A DNA stretch of 5,998 nt from Lentisphaeria bacterium UBA7640 (GTDB lineage Bacteria > Verrucomicrobiota > Lentisphaeria > Victivallales > Victivallaceae), in the NCBI GenBank assembly GCA_002483765.1, contig DLIO01000076.1, positions 1 to 5,998 on the forward strand. Reading direction: 5' to 3'. Of the stretch, positions 1 through 5,984 are shown piece after piece. The notes below the pieces were generated by a model that made no database searches, was not told the origin of the DNA, and was given only the letters and a program-made list of their open reading frames with translations. Made by a program: the position numbers and the translations under genes. Numbering within the stretch: the stretch's first letter is position 1; every line of letters starts with the position of its first letter.

Positions 1-47
1 TCTCTTTACTCCGACGAGTTTAAAAAAGACCCATTCTCGTAAAGAGA
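1..47. repeat. Inverted repeat at window edge (possible terminator of the MFS gene)
   Basis: TCTCTTTAC (1-9) is the exact reverse complement of GTAAAGAGA (39-47). A nested pair, GAG (16-18) with CTC (36-38), can extend the stem across an asymmetric bulge. The structure lies about 55 bp beyond the stop codon of the minus-strand MFS gene, so it could end that transcript, but the T-run expected after the stem would fall before base 1 and is not visible. The repeat may also continue outside the window. A 9-bp inverted repeat at this spacing is not rare by chance, so the function is inferred from position only. The rest of 48-101 shows nothing I can assign. Confidence 0.35.
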
Positions 48-101
48 AAGTTGCAAATAACTGAGAGTATTAACATACAAATGCGCGCGCTAATTTAAAC
101 C

Positions 102-1304
102 TTAGCGGATGCCGGATAATTCGTTGGCGAAGTAGATGGTTGGAATCATCAAAAGCGCCGATACTGCAAATAATAGATTATATGAATCGAACCAACCGTA
201 TAACAGCGCGCCACTCATGCTGGCGCAGATAATTGGCGGTGCCATCAGCAAAGCAATCATAGCGCTACCGCGAGAACGTAAACGTTTTCCCGGAATACTG
301 ATCGTCAACGCACTGGACATTGAGTTCCAGACATCTTTCGCGAAGCCTAGCATGAAAAAAATTATTAATGCCATAACGATTCCGTTACATAAAATTGTCA
401 GTACAAAAACCACCAAATAACAGACCAACCCGATAATTAGTCCATTTTTCCAGCTGTAACGATGAGACCAGAAAGCAGTGAAGAGGTTACCTAAAATTGC
501 TCCAATTACTACCATCATGATAAATATTCCCAGCCAACTGTTGCTTAGTTTGAGTTCGTCAATAATTTTAATTGGGATATATGCCAGGCTAACGAAAATT
601 CCACAGTAGCATGCTCTCATCCAGATGAAACGCATAATGTTAGAATTCATTAGCACTTCGCGGTAAGTAACCGGAATTTGGTTATAATGCCGTTTTGGAG
701 TGACGCGCGGCTCACGTATTTTCATCAGGAATCGTATTCCAGCCATCATCATTATTCCTGCCAGCAAAAACAGCAATCCGTAACCAGTTTTATTTGGTTG
801 CCATTCAAGAATTATTTTGACCAGCCAACCGACAAAAATCCCCAACACTGAACTGATGCCAAAGCGGATTGAAAAAAGGCGTGGGATATAGCGTTCCGGC
901 ACGGTATTGGCCACCAGTTGGAGCCACGCTGGCGATAAAAATCCAGAGCATAATCCATAGATAAATATTGTTCCGGAGATCAGCCAAGCGGCAGTTATAT
1001 TATCTTTGCTAAACCATAAAACTGGAATAACCAGCAGATATGGCATGCGTTGAAAAACACAAATTAAACCAACGAAATTGCGTTTATATTTTAATCGGTC
1101 GGCAACATTTGCTCCGAGTAATGGGGTAAGCGCACTACCGAGGATCGCCAAAGCTGGTGCAAAAGAGATCAAAAATCCCGATCCGCCAAGTGATTCAATG
1201 ATTTTAGGCAAGATTGTTTCAAAGCTAATAAAACTGATACCAGTCAGGCAAAGTACGCCTTCGCATACGTGAAGCCAAAAATTACTGATACCTTTGCGCG
1301 CCAT
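102..1304 (-). CDS. MFS-type membrane transporter, substrate unknown
   Basis: This 400-residue protein is strongly hydrophobic, with about twelve predicted membrane segments (roughly residues 14-36, 46-63, 77-98, 105-125, 148-168, 175-194, 226-245, 256-277, 287-305, 308-326, 345-366 and 374-393). A degenerate MFS motif A, G-x3-ADR-x3-KR, lies at residues 64-74 in the loop after helix 2. A basic central loop (about 195-215) separates the two six-helix halves, as expected for the family, and the length is typical. It should sit in the cytoplasmic membrane and move a small solute by facilitated diffusion or ion coupling; nothing shows which solute. The start ATG has a weak GGAA Shine-Dalgarno (1312-1315) seven bases upstream. 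It is transcribed away from the FKBP gene and shares its 231-bp upstream region. The family call is firm; a specific function is not supportable. Confidence 0.9.
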   Translation of the reverse strand: MARKGISNFWLHVCEGVLCLTGISFISFETILPKIIESLGGSGFLISFAPALAILGSALTPLLGANVADRLKYKRNFVGLICVFQRMPYLLVIPVLWFSKDNITAAWLISGTIFIYGLCSGFLSPAWLQLVANTVPERYIPRLFSIRFGISSVLGIFVGWLVKIILEWQPNKTGYGLLFLLAGIMMMAGIRFLMKIREPRVTPKRHYNQIPVTYREVLMNSNIMRFIWMRACYCGIFVSLAYIPIKIIDELKLSNSWLGIFIMMVVIGAILGNLFTAFWSHRYSWKNGLIIGLVCYLVVFVLTILCNGIVMALIIFFMLGFAKDVWNSMSSALTISIPGKRLRSRGSAMIALLMAPPIICASMSGALLYGWFDSYNLLFAVSALLMIPTIYFANELSGIR

Positions 1305-1348
1305 TGTGATATTCCATTTTTTAAGTGATTTGACGAGTCATATTCTTG

Positions 1349-1354
1349 ATTATA
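1349..1354 (-). promoter_or_regulatory. Candidate -10 box for the MFS gene
   Basis: Read on the minus strand this is a perfect TATAAT, placed so that transcription would begin near 1342 and give a leader of about 38 bases before the MFS ATG. The region 16-19 bases further upstream is T-rich but has no good TTGACA match, so the promoter call rests mainly on the -10 box and its location in the divergent intergenic region. Confidence 0.4.
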
Positions 1355-1468
1355 GCCAGCCTTCCAACAAGAAAAATCGGCAGGAGTTAAACAAAAAATA
1401 TAGTACGGCGAATCGAAATAACAATGCACAAAGGATGAAGAAATTGTCAGATTTTTCTATTTTGGGGG

Positions 1469-1496
1469 TTGTTTATTTATTGCATCGAGTTAGTTT
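1469..1496 (+). promoter_or_regulatory. Weak candidate promoter for the FKBP gene
   Basis: TTGTTT (1469-1474) and TAGTTT (1491-1496) are separated by 16 bases and lie about 40 bases before the FKBP ATG. Both hexamers are poor matches to the sigma70 consensus. The rest of 1305-1535 is AT-rich and I see no other convincing signal in it. Confidence 0.22.
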
Positions 1497-1535
1497 AACC
1501 AATTACACTTAACGAAAAACCCAAAGGAAAAGAGA

Positions 1536-2162
1536 ATGACAATCGAATTAAAAAACGAAATGGATCGCGCTGGATATGCCTTGGCAATGAATGTGGTAAG
1601 TTCACTGAGTCAAGCACCAGTTAAGTTTAATACGGCGACTTTCAGTCGGGCAGTAACCGAATTATTCAACGGCGGTGAACCCGCTTTAAACCCTGATGAA
1701 TATCAACAAATTATGCGTGACTTTCAAAGTAAAGTAGCCGCGGCTACCGAAGCTGAAGCCTCAAAGTTAGGTGAGGAAAACGCTGCTGAAGAAAAAACCT
1801 TTATGGCAGAGAATAAAAAGAAAGCTGGCGTAAAAGTCAGTGATTCAGGTTTGCAATATGAAGTAATCACTGAAGGCAAGGGCGAGTTCCCTGGCGAAAA
1901 CAACCGCGTACGAGTTCATTACGAAGGTTCACTACTTAATGGACAGGTTTTTGATAGTTCCATCCGCCGTGGCGAACCCGCTGAGTTTGGTGTTACCCAG
2001 GTGATCCCTGGTTGGACTGAAGCTCTGAAAATGATGAAACCAGGCAGCAAACATCGTTTGTTTATCCCATCAGCCTTGGCTTACGGTTCACGTGGCGCGG
2101 GTGGTTCGATTCCTCCGAATGCTGCGCTAATTTTCGAAGTGGAATTGCTTGCGGTTCTTTAA
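1536..2162 (+). CDS. fklB: FKBP-type peptidyl-prolyl cis-trans isomerase, FklB-like
   Basis: This 208-residue protein has the two-part build of the FklB/FkpA/Mip group: a helical N-terminal dimerisation region (about 1-95, ending in a charged Glu/Ala/Lys-rich helix) and a C-terminal FKBP domain (about 103-208). The isomerase pocket residues known from FKBP12 are all recognisable: Y129, F139-D140, F151, V156-I157, W160, Y183, I192 and F200, with the conserved RGEPAEF, VIPGW and SIPP stretches. It catalyses cis-trans isomerisation of peptide bonds before proline. There is no signal peptide or lipobox at the N-terminus, which favours cytoplasmic FklB (about 206 residues in E. coli) over periplasmic FkpA or Mip. 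The start has a good AAGGA (1524-1528) seven bases upstream. It appears monocistronic, with its own terminator, and is divergent from the MFS gene. The family is certain; the fklB symbol is the best match by length, location and motif spelling. Confidence 0.95.
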   Translation: MTIELKNEMDRAGYALAMNVVSSLSQAPVKFNTATFSRAVTELFNGGEPALNPDEYQQIMRDFQSKVAAATEAEASKLGEENAAEEKTFMAENKKKAGVKVSDSGLQYEVITEGKGEFPGENNRVRVHYEGSLLNGQVFDSSIRRGEPAEFGVTQVIPGWTEALKMMKPGSKHRLFIPSALAYGSRGAGGSIPPNAALIFEVELLAVL

Positions 2163-2178
2163 AAAGTTGCAAAATTAG

Positions 2179-2207
2179 AGTCCAGAGTTAATTCTGGACT
2201 TTATTTT
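2179..2207 (+). terminator. Rho-independent terminator of the FKBP gene
   Basis: AGTCCAGA (2179-2186) and TCTGGACT (2193-2200) form a perfect 8-bp stem around a six-base loop, followed directly by TTATTTT (2201-2207). It begins 17 bases after the FKBP stop codon. Stem, loop and T-tract all fit an intrinsic terminator. On the opposite strand the T-tract is poor, so it should act mainly on the plus-strand transcript. Confidence 0.85.
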
Positions 2208-2284
2208 AATCACAAAGAACACGATTTTTTTTCAAAGTTCACAGAGAATTTCCTTCGTGCCTTCTTTGAGTTCTTTGTGGTTAA
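2206..2284. repeat. Intergenic element with 15-bp terminal inverted repeats (CACAAAGAAC type)
   Basis: The left end (2206-2220) reads TTAATCACAAAGAAC. The right end (2270-2284), read on the minus strand, reads TTAACCACAAAGAAC, so 14 of 15 bases match. Between them lie related words with a period of about 9-10 bases (CAAAGTTC, CACAGAGAA, TTCGTGCC, TTCTTTGAG). The element occupies the gap between two convergent genes, starts inside the T-tract of the FKBP terminator and ends about 40 bp from the glycosyltransferase stop. It codes for nothing. I recall similar CACAAAG-rich noncoding repeats in intergenic DNA of many unrelated bacteria. By size it could be a non-autonomous mobile remnant or an RNA hairpin, and on the minus strand it could help end the glycosyltransferase transcript. 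Confidence 0.65.
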
Positions 2285-2323
2285 GTTGCTATTTTCTGCG
2301 GTCGAGTTCGTCCATTTGATTTT

Positions 2324-3055
2324 TTAACGGACTTGGTTGCGAATTATCCTAGGGGAGTTTTTAATTATTTTTAACCAAAACATTAAATTCGTACTGATTT
2401 TGGATGCCCCATAACGCTGCTTAACCCGTAATTCATCACGCAGGCAAGCAATGATATTGCGGTCGGATAAACCTCCTTCCTCGTAATATGCGATCAGTTC
2501 AGGAAGATAAAGCGTCTTAATCTCATGGATATTTATAGCGCGATACATGAATTCATAATCGCCGAGTAAGTTGTAGCTTTCATCATAGAGTCCGATGCGT
2601 TCGTAGACTGCGCGTGGAGTGAACATTGAAGGGTGCGTTGCGAAAGCGCCACGTTTTAGATTGTTGGGTCTCCAACCGCGGACGGTTCCGATTTTACTAT
2701 ATTCAACATCGCCCCAAAATATATATTCGTCAAGCTTTTTCCCGTGAAACGTATCCGCTACTTTTTGCAATGCACCGGGAAAGTAATAGTCACCAGCATT
2801 GATTATGCCGATTATATCTCCCGAACAAAGTTTGATCCCTTTGTTCATTGCTTCATAAATGCCATTGTCAGGTTCGCTAACGAGCTGAGCCAGTTGATTG
2901 CGGTATTTGTCTACAACCTGCAATGTGCCATCGGTTGACGCGCCGTCAATGATGATATATTCGAAATCGTCATATTCTTGCGTCAATACGCTTTTGATGG
3001 TTTGCTCAAGCACTTCAGCGCCATTGCGTACTACCGTGATTATCGATATTTTCAT
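2324..3055 (-). CDS. Family 2 glycosyltransferase
   Basis: This 243-residue soluble protein has a single GT2 (GT-A fold) catalytic domain. It opens with the typical ISIITVVRNG strand (3-12), followed by the nucleotide-binding IIDGASTDGT (35-44) and SEPDNGIYEAMNKGI (60-74). NAGD (86-89) stands at the metal-binding DxD position. Then come HPSMF (141-145) and GDYEFMYR (165-172), which likely provides the catalytic region, and GGLS (194-197). The spelling matches the WcaE-like group that adds sugars to surface polysaccharides or lipid-linked oligosaccharides from nucleotide-sugar donors. There are no membrane helices, so it should act at the inner face of the membrane. A short-spaced GGGGA (3059-3063) precedes the ATG by three bases. 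It follows mnmE on the same strand after 68 bp with no good terminator between, so read-through is plausible. No other polysaccharide gene is present here, so donor and acceptor stay unknown. Confidence 0.93.
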   Translation of the reverse strand: MKISIITVVRNGAEVLEQTIKSVLTQEYDDFEYIIIDGASTDGTLQVVDKYRNQLAQLVSEPDNGIYEAMNKGIKLCSGDIIGIINAGDYYFPGALQKVADTFHGKKLDEYIFWGDVEYSKIGTVRGWRPNNLKRGAFATHPSMFTPRAVYERIGLYDESYNLLGDYEFMYRAINIHEIKTLYLPELIAYYEEGGLSDRNIIACLRDELRVKQRYGASKISTNLMFWLKIIKNSPRIIRNQVR

Positions 3056-3123
3056 GATTCCCCATCAATTTTTGATAATTAACAAAATATATTTTTTAAA
3101 ATGACCTAGCTACTGGAGTAACT

Positions 3124-4464
3124 TTATTTGCCGATACAGAAACGACTAAAAATATTTTCTAGTATGTCTGGAGCAATGGTTTCGCCAGTGATAGAACCGA
3201 GCGCAGCGATTATGTCACGAAGTAGAATTGCTGCCAACTCCCACTCTTCACATGTTAAGTGTTCAACCGTCTCGGGCAACAGAGCGGAAGCCTCATTAAT
3301 CAGGGCTAAATGACGCGAGTTAACCGCTATTTCAGGCTCTTCGGCATGTTCATGTCCCCAAACCATTTTTTCGAAGAGATCGAGTAAACTATTTATACCA
3401 TCTTGATTGAGCACTGAAATTTTAACTGAAGGGCATTTTAGATCTGGTAAAATACGTTGAGGTACCAAATCAATTTTGTTCCATATCGCGATGATGCGGT
3501 TGGGATTGGCAGCGCAATTTTCGAGTTCGGCAACCTCTGCCTTTAAATCAGGTTCAGAAGCGTCTAGCAACCAAAAGACAATCTGAGCTAGACTGATAGT
3601 TTGTCGGCTCCGTCCAATACCCAAATTTTCAATTTGATCGACCGAATCGCGCAGCCCAGCAGTGTCAGTCAAGCGGATGGGGATTCCGCGCAGTTGGGCT
3701 CCTTCTTCAATAGTGTCGCGAGTGGTACCGGGGATTTGGGAAACGATTGCGCGTTCGCAACCAAGCAACAGATTCATTAAACTGGATTTTCCACTATTTG
3801 GGCGTCCTGCTAATACGACTCGAATGCCCTCTCGAAGAATCATGCCAGTTTTGGCTGAGGTTGCTAACACCGCCAGTTCTGTTAGAATTTCATTGATTTT
3901 TATGATGAAAACATCTGGATGGCTCCAATCAAGGTTTTCTTCTGAAAAATCGAGTCGGGATTCGCATTCCGCTAGGATATCGGTCAACTGATGGCGGAGT
4001 TCCGAGATTTTTTGACTTAATGCGCCATTAATTTGTCGTTCTGCGAGATTTAAGGCCATTTGGCTGTGGGCACTGATGATATCGCTGACTGCTTCTGCTT
4101 GGGTTAGGTCAAGTTTGCCATTTACAAAAGCTCGAAAAGTGAATTCTCCTGGTTTTGCTGCGCGGGCTTTAGCTTTTAGGGTTGCATCAAGGACACGTTT
4201 GGCAGCTAATGCTCCACCGTGACAATGAATTTCAACCACGTCATCCCCAGTGTAGCTACGCGGTCCTGGCATATAAACTGCGAGCGCAGGGTCGCCACCG
4301 CTATGGCCATAGAGCATTTGACGCGCAAGTTTCTCGTTTAGAGTCGCGGCACCTTGCCAGATTTCAGCACCTATTTTTAGGGCGTCAGGTCCAGCTATGC
4401 GGATGATAGAAATAGCGCCGCCAGTTCCAGTGCAAATTGCACAGATAGTGTCATTGGTATTCAT
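3124..4464 (-). CDS. mnmE: tRNA uridine-5-carboxymethylaminomethyl modification GTPase MnmE
   Basis: MnmE works with MnmG to modify the wobble uridine (U34) of certain tRNAs, using tetrahydrofolate-bound one-carbon units and GTP hydrolysis in the cytoplasm. The 446 residues are of normal length and all parts are intact. The N-terminal folate-binding domain (about 1-120) contains PRSYTGDDVVEIHCHGG (68-84) and PGEFTFRAFVNGKLDLTQAEAV (105-126). A helical domain is split around a GTPase domain (about 212-370). The GTPase domain has G1 GRPNSGKS (220-227), the G2/K-loop GTTRDT (246-251), G3 DTAG (267-270) and G4 NKID (329-332). The protein ends in the invariant C-x-GK motif as FCIGK (442-446), where the cysteine is essential in characterised MnmE. 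The start aligns with the family (NDTICAI...), but no Shine-Dalgarno precedes the ATG in the AT-rich leader. It is the first gene of a possible two-gene unit with the glycosyltransferase. Confidence 0.98.
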   Translation of the reverse strand: MNTNDTICAICTGTGGAISIIRIAGPDALKIGAEIWQGAATLNEKLARQMLYGHSGGDPALAVYMPGPRSYTGDDVVEIHCHGGALAAKRVLDATLKAKARAAKPGEFTFRAFVNGKLDLTQAEAVSDIISAHSQMALNLAERQINGALSQKISELRHQLTDILAECESRLDFSEENLDWSHPDVFIIKINEILTELAVLATSAKTGMILREGIRVVLAGRPNSGKSSLMNLLLGCERAIVSQIPGTTRDTIEEGAQLRGIPIRLTDTAGLRDSVDQIENLGIGRSRQTISLAQIVFWLLDASEPDLKAEVAELENCAANPNRIIAIWNKIDLVPQRILPDLKCPSVKISVLNQDGINSLLDLFEKMVWGHEHAEEPEIAVNSRHLALINEASALLPETVEHLTCEEWELAAILLRDIIAALGSITGETIAPDILENIFSRFCIGK

Positions 4465-4500
4465 AAGCTAGAATTTTGTATTTATATGATGTTAAACTAT

Positions 4501-4529
4501 AATATATCTGTGCGTTACGCCCATTTCAA
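4501..4529 (-). promoter_or_regulatory. Probable sigma70-type promoter of mnmE
   Basis: On the minus strand the -35 box TTGAAA (4529-4524) and the -10 box TATATT (4506-4501) are separated by exactly 17 bases, the best-scoring promoter I can find in the window. Transcription would start near 4494, giving a leader of about 30 bases before the mnmE ATG that is almost pure A/T with no Shine-Dalgarno. The spacer contains one arm of an inverted repeat described separately. Confidence 0.55.
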
Positions 4530-4549
4530 TAGCTCCTCTTTAGCGTAAC
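4512..4549. repeat. Inverted repeat GTTACGC/GCGTAAC flanking the mnmE -35 box
   Basis: GTTACGC (4514-4520) is the exact reverse complement of GCGTAAC (4543-4549), with 22 bases between. The left arm also sits in a nine-base palindrome, GCGTTACGC (4512-4520). The left arm lies in the promoter spacer and the right arm just upstream of the -35 box, so a protein bound to both could control mnmE. Seven-base inverted repeats at this distance are common by chance; only the position makes it notable. It could instead be a remnant of a dispersed GTGCGTTACGC-type repeat. Confidence 0.35.
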
Positions 4550-4600
4550 CCAAAATGAGATGGAAATTTCACGAGTTTTGATTTGAAGATTATTGCAGCA

Positions 4601-4628
4601 TTGTGTATATTTATTGTATCTATATAAA
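4601..4628 (+). promoter_or_regulatory. Candidate promoter of the TPR gene
   Basis: TTGTGT (4601-4606) and TATAAA (4623-4628) are 16 bases apart, just before the TPR gene. Transcription would start around 4635, leaving a leader of only about 13 bases. An alternative is TTGCAG (4593-4598) with TATCTA (4617-4622) at 18 bases. The region is AT-rich, so neither is secure. Confidence 0.3.
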
Positions 4629-4647
4629 ATTACTTAACGGATTTCTT

Positions 4648-5901
4648 ATGGACATAAAAGATTTAAAGCAAGTATCGCAGAATATGCGTGACGTTTTCGA
4701 GCGCGCAAAGAAGTCTTCTCAAAACGACAATCCAGACTATGCGATAGAATTGCTTTGCGATTTAGTCTCTAACGCTCCAGGGTTGCTGCCAGCACGAGAA
4801 CTGCTACGTGAATATGAGGTCAAGAAATCAGAAACAGCAAGTCCTTGGAATAAAATTAAAGCGCTTGTGTCTGGAAAGTTTTCCGCTCGTAAATGCCGTG
4901 CACTTATTGCAGAAAATCCGCTTGATGCGATGCGGTGTTGTGAGGAACATTTAACCAGTTATTTGTTTAATCGTCCTTTGCTTGAGGTTTTGGTGGATGC
5001 TGCGCTCGCTGCTGATGCGAATTTTATTGCACAGGAAACTCTTGAGGTAATCTGCTCGCGTTTCCCGGATGACGATGTTTCTCGCGCAAGATTATTGGAG
5101 TTGAATAACAAAACTGAAGTTAGCGCTGCTATTCCACAAAACATCAAAATTAGCGAAACGGAACCAGCTGATTTGATTGGCCGGCATTTGCTAAGCAAGG
5201 AAGATTTGGAACAAGCTATCGTGCAGCTTGAGTCTGAGCTTGCAGAAAACGATAGTTTTGAGATACGCCGACAGCTTGGCGATTACTGTTGTCAGCTTGG
5301 TCTGTATGACAAAGCCGTTGACTATTTTCAGAGTTTAATGGAGGAGGGTGATGATTTCGATCCAGCAATTGATAAATATCTAGAAAAAGCCATGCTGGCG
5401 CGTTGGAATGAGGAGATTGTCGCCAATCCAGGACTTACAGCTGATATTGAACAAAAAAAATTTGAATATCGATTAGAGCGCGCAAAAAATCGGGTTGAGC
5501 TTTATCCCAACGATAGCCGTTTGCATTATGAGCTGGGAGAACTCTATTTTCAGGATGATAGTTTTGATGTTGCATTGGAGGAGTTCGAGCACGCTAAAGA
5601 GAATCCAGTTCTTCGCATTAAGAGTAACCTGTATATCGGACGTTGTTTTGTAGAGAAATATAACTTTTCCGCAGCCATTGAGCCTTTTGTAGAAGCAATA
5701 AACGAAATGACGCGAATGGAACAGGAAAAAATGGAAGCGATGTATTATTTAGGCAAGGTTTACGAAGAATTAGGAATGGACAGTAAAGCGCTTGAGATAT
5801 ATAAAGAAATTTATCGCAGTGATATTAGCTTTATGGATGTCGCATCGCGCATTGAGGAGTTATGTGAGCCAATTTCAAAAGTTTTGACTCTCACCTGTTA
5901 A
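4648..5901 (+). CDS. Soluble tetratricopeptide-repeat protein, function unknown
   Basis: A protein of 417 residues, acidic and helical, with no signal peptide or membrane segment, hence probably cytoplasmic. TPR-like helix pairs are visible near 13-46, 203-236, 288-321, 325-357 and 362-395; the last ones are clearest (LHYELGELYFQDDSFDVALEEF, AMYYLGKVYEELGMDSKALEIYKEI, described here as landmarks at 292-313 and 364-388). The middle (about 75-200) is degenerate: helical, then a linker near 155-180. TPR arrays are protein-binding scaffolds; nothing shows the partner. The open frame runs upstream to a GTG at 4603, but I chose the ATG at 4648: it has a modest ACGGA (4637-4641) six bases upstream and the protein begins with a hydrophilic MDIKDLKQ, whereas the extra 15 residues are encoded by promoter-like AT-rich DNA. 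It is divergent from mnmE and appears to stand alone. The architecture recalls TPR proteins I associate with PVC bacteria, with low certainty. Confidence 0.85.
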   Translation: MDIKDLKQVSQNMRDVFERAKKSSQNDNPDYAIELLCDLVSNAPGLLPARELLREYEVKKSETASPWNKIKALVSGKFSARKCRALIAENPLDAMRCCEEHLTSYLFNRPLLEVLVDAALAADANFIAQETLEVICSRFPDDDVSRARLLELNNKTEVSAAIPQNIKISETEPADLIGRHLLSKEDLEQAIVQLESELAENDSFEIRRQLGDYCCQLGLYDKAVDYFQSLMEEGDDFDPAIDKYLEKAMLARWNEEIVANPGLTADIEQKKFEYRLERAKNRVELYPNDSRLHYELGELYFQDDSFDVALEEFEHAKENPVLRIKSNLYIGRCFVEKYNFSAAIEPFVEAINEMTRMEQEKMEAMYYLGKVYEELGMDSKALEIYKEIYRSDISFMDVASRIEELCEPISKVLTLTC

Positions 5902-5902
5902 T

Positions 5903-5953
5903 AACTCGTTTTTTTCATGTCAAAGCTATTTTGACACGTCTGATACGAGTTTT
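5903..5953 (+). terminator. Nested stem after the TPR gene, possible terminator
   Basis: Immediately after the TPR stop codon an outer pair, AACTCGT (5903-5909) with ACGAGTT (5945-5951), encloses an inner hairpin, TGTCAAA (5918-5924) with TTTGACA (5930-5936) around the loop GCTAT. The outer stem runs into TTTT (5950-5953). Position fits a terminator, but the stem is interrupted and AT-rich and the T-tract is short, so this is weaker than the FKBP terminator. Confidence 0.45.
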
Positions 5954-5984
5954 ATGCGAAAATCTCGTAAAAATCTTGATTTTT
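5945..5984. repeat. Overlapping small palindromes downstream of the TPR gene
   Basis: ACGAGTTTT (5945-5953) can alternatively pair with AAAATCTCGT (5959-5968) with one bulged T, competing with the outer stem of the preceding structure. Directly after it AAAAAT (5969-5974) pairs with ATTTTT (5979-5984). These are short, mainly A/T stems in noncoding sequence at the window end; the second could supply a further terminator-like T-run. No gene is visible in 5902-5998. Confidence 0.3.

Noticed and set aside
136..420. Plus-strand open frame of 94 codons inside the MFS gene
   Set aside because: It is antisense to the conserved membrane protein and its translation has no family features.
1294..1512. 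Possible small protein of 72 residues in the divergent MFS/FKBP region
   Set aside because: It overlaps the MFS start, lies on both candidate promoters, and its composition (Asn/Lys-rich, no motif) looks like translated AT-rich noncoding DNA.
47..2173. AAAGTTGCAAA occurring at both 47-57 and 2163-2173
   Set aside because: A few shared 11-base words are expected by chance in 6 kb, and nothing around them is similar.
3056..3123. Possible terminator or promoter between mnmE and the glycosyltransferase
   Set aside because: Only a 5-bp ATCAA/TTGAT stem and AT-rich runs are present; no stem with a T-tract and no paired -35/-10 boxes that stand out.
3662..3991. Plus-strand open frame of 109 codons inside mnmE
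   Set aside because: It is antisense to the conserved GTPase domain of MnmE, with no recognisable domain; it is a shadow of the real gene.
4603..4647. GTG start giving 15 extra residues to the TPR protein
   Set aside because: The added codons overlap the best promoter candidate and have no good ribosome-binding site; the ATG at 4648 is more plausible.
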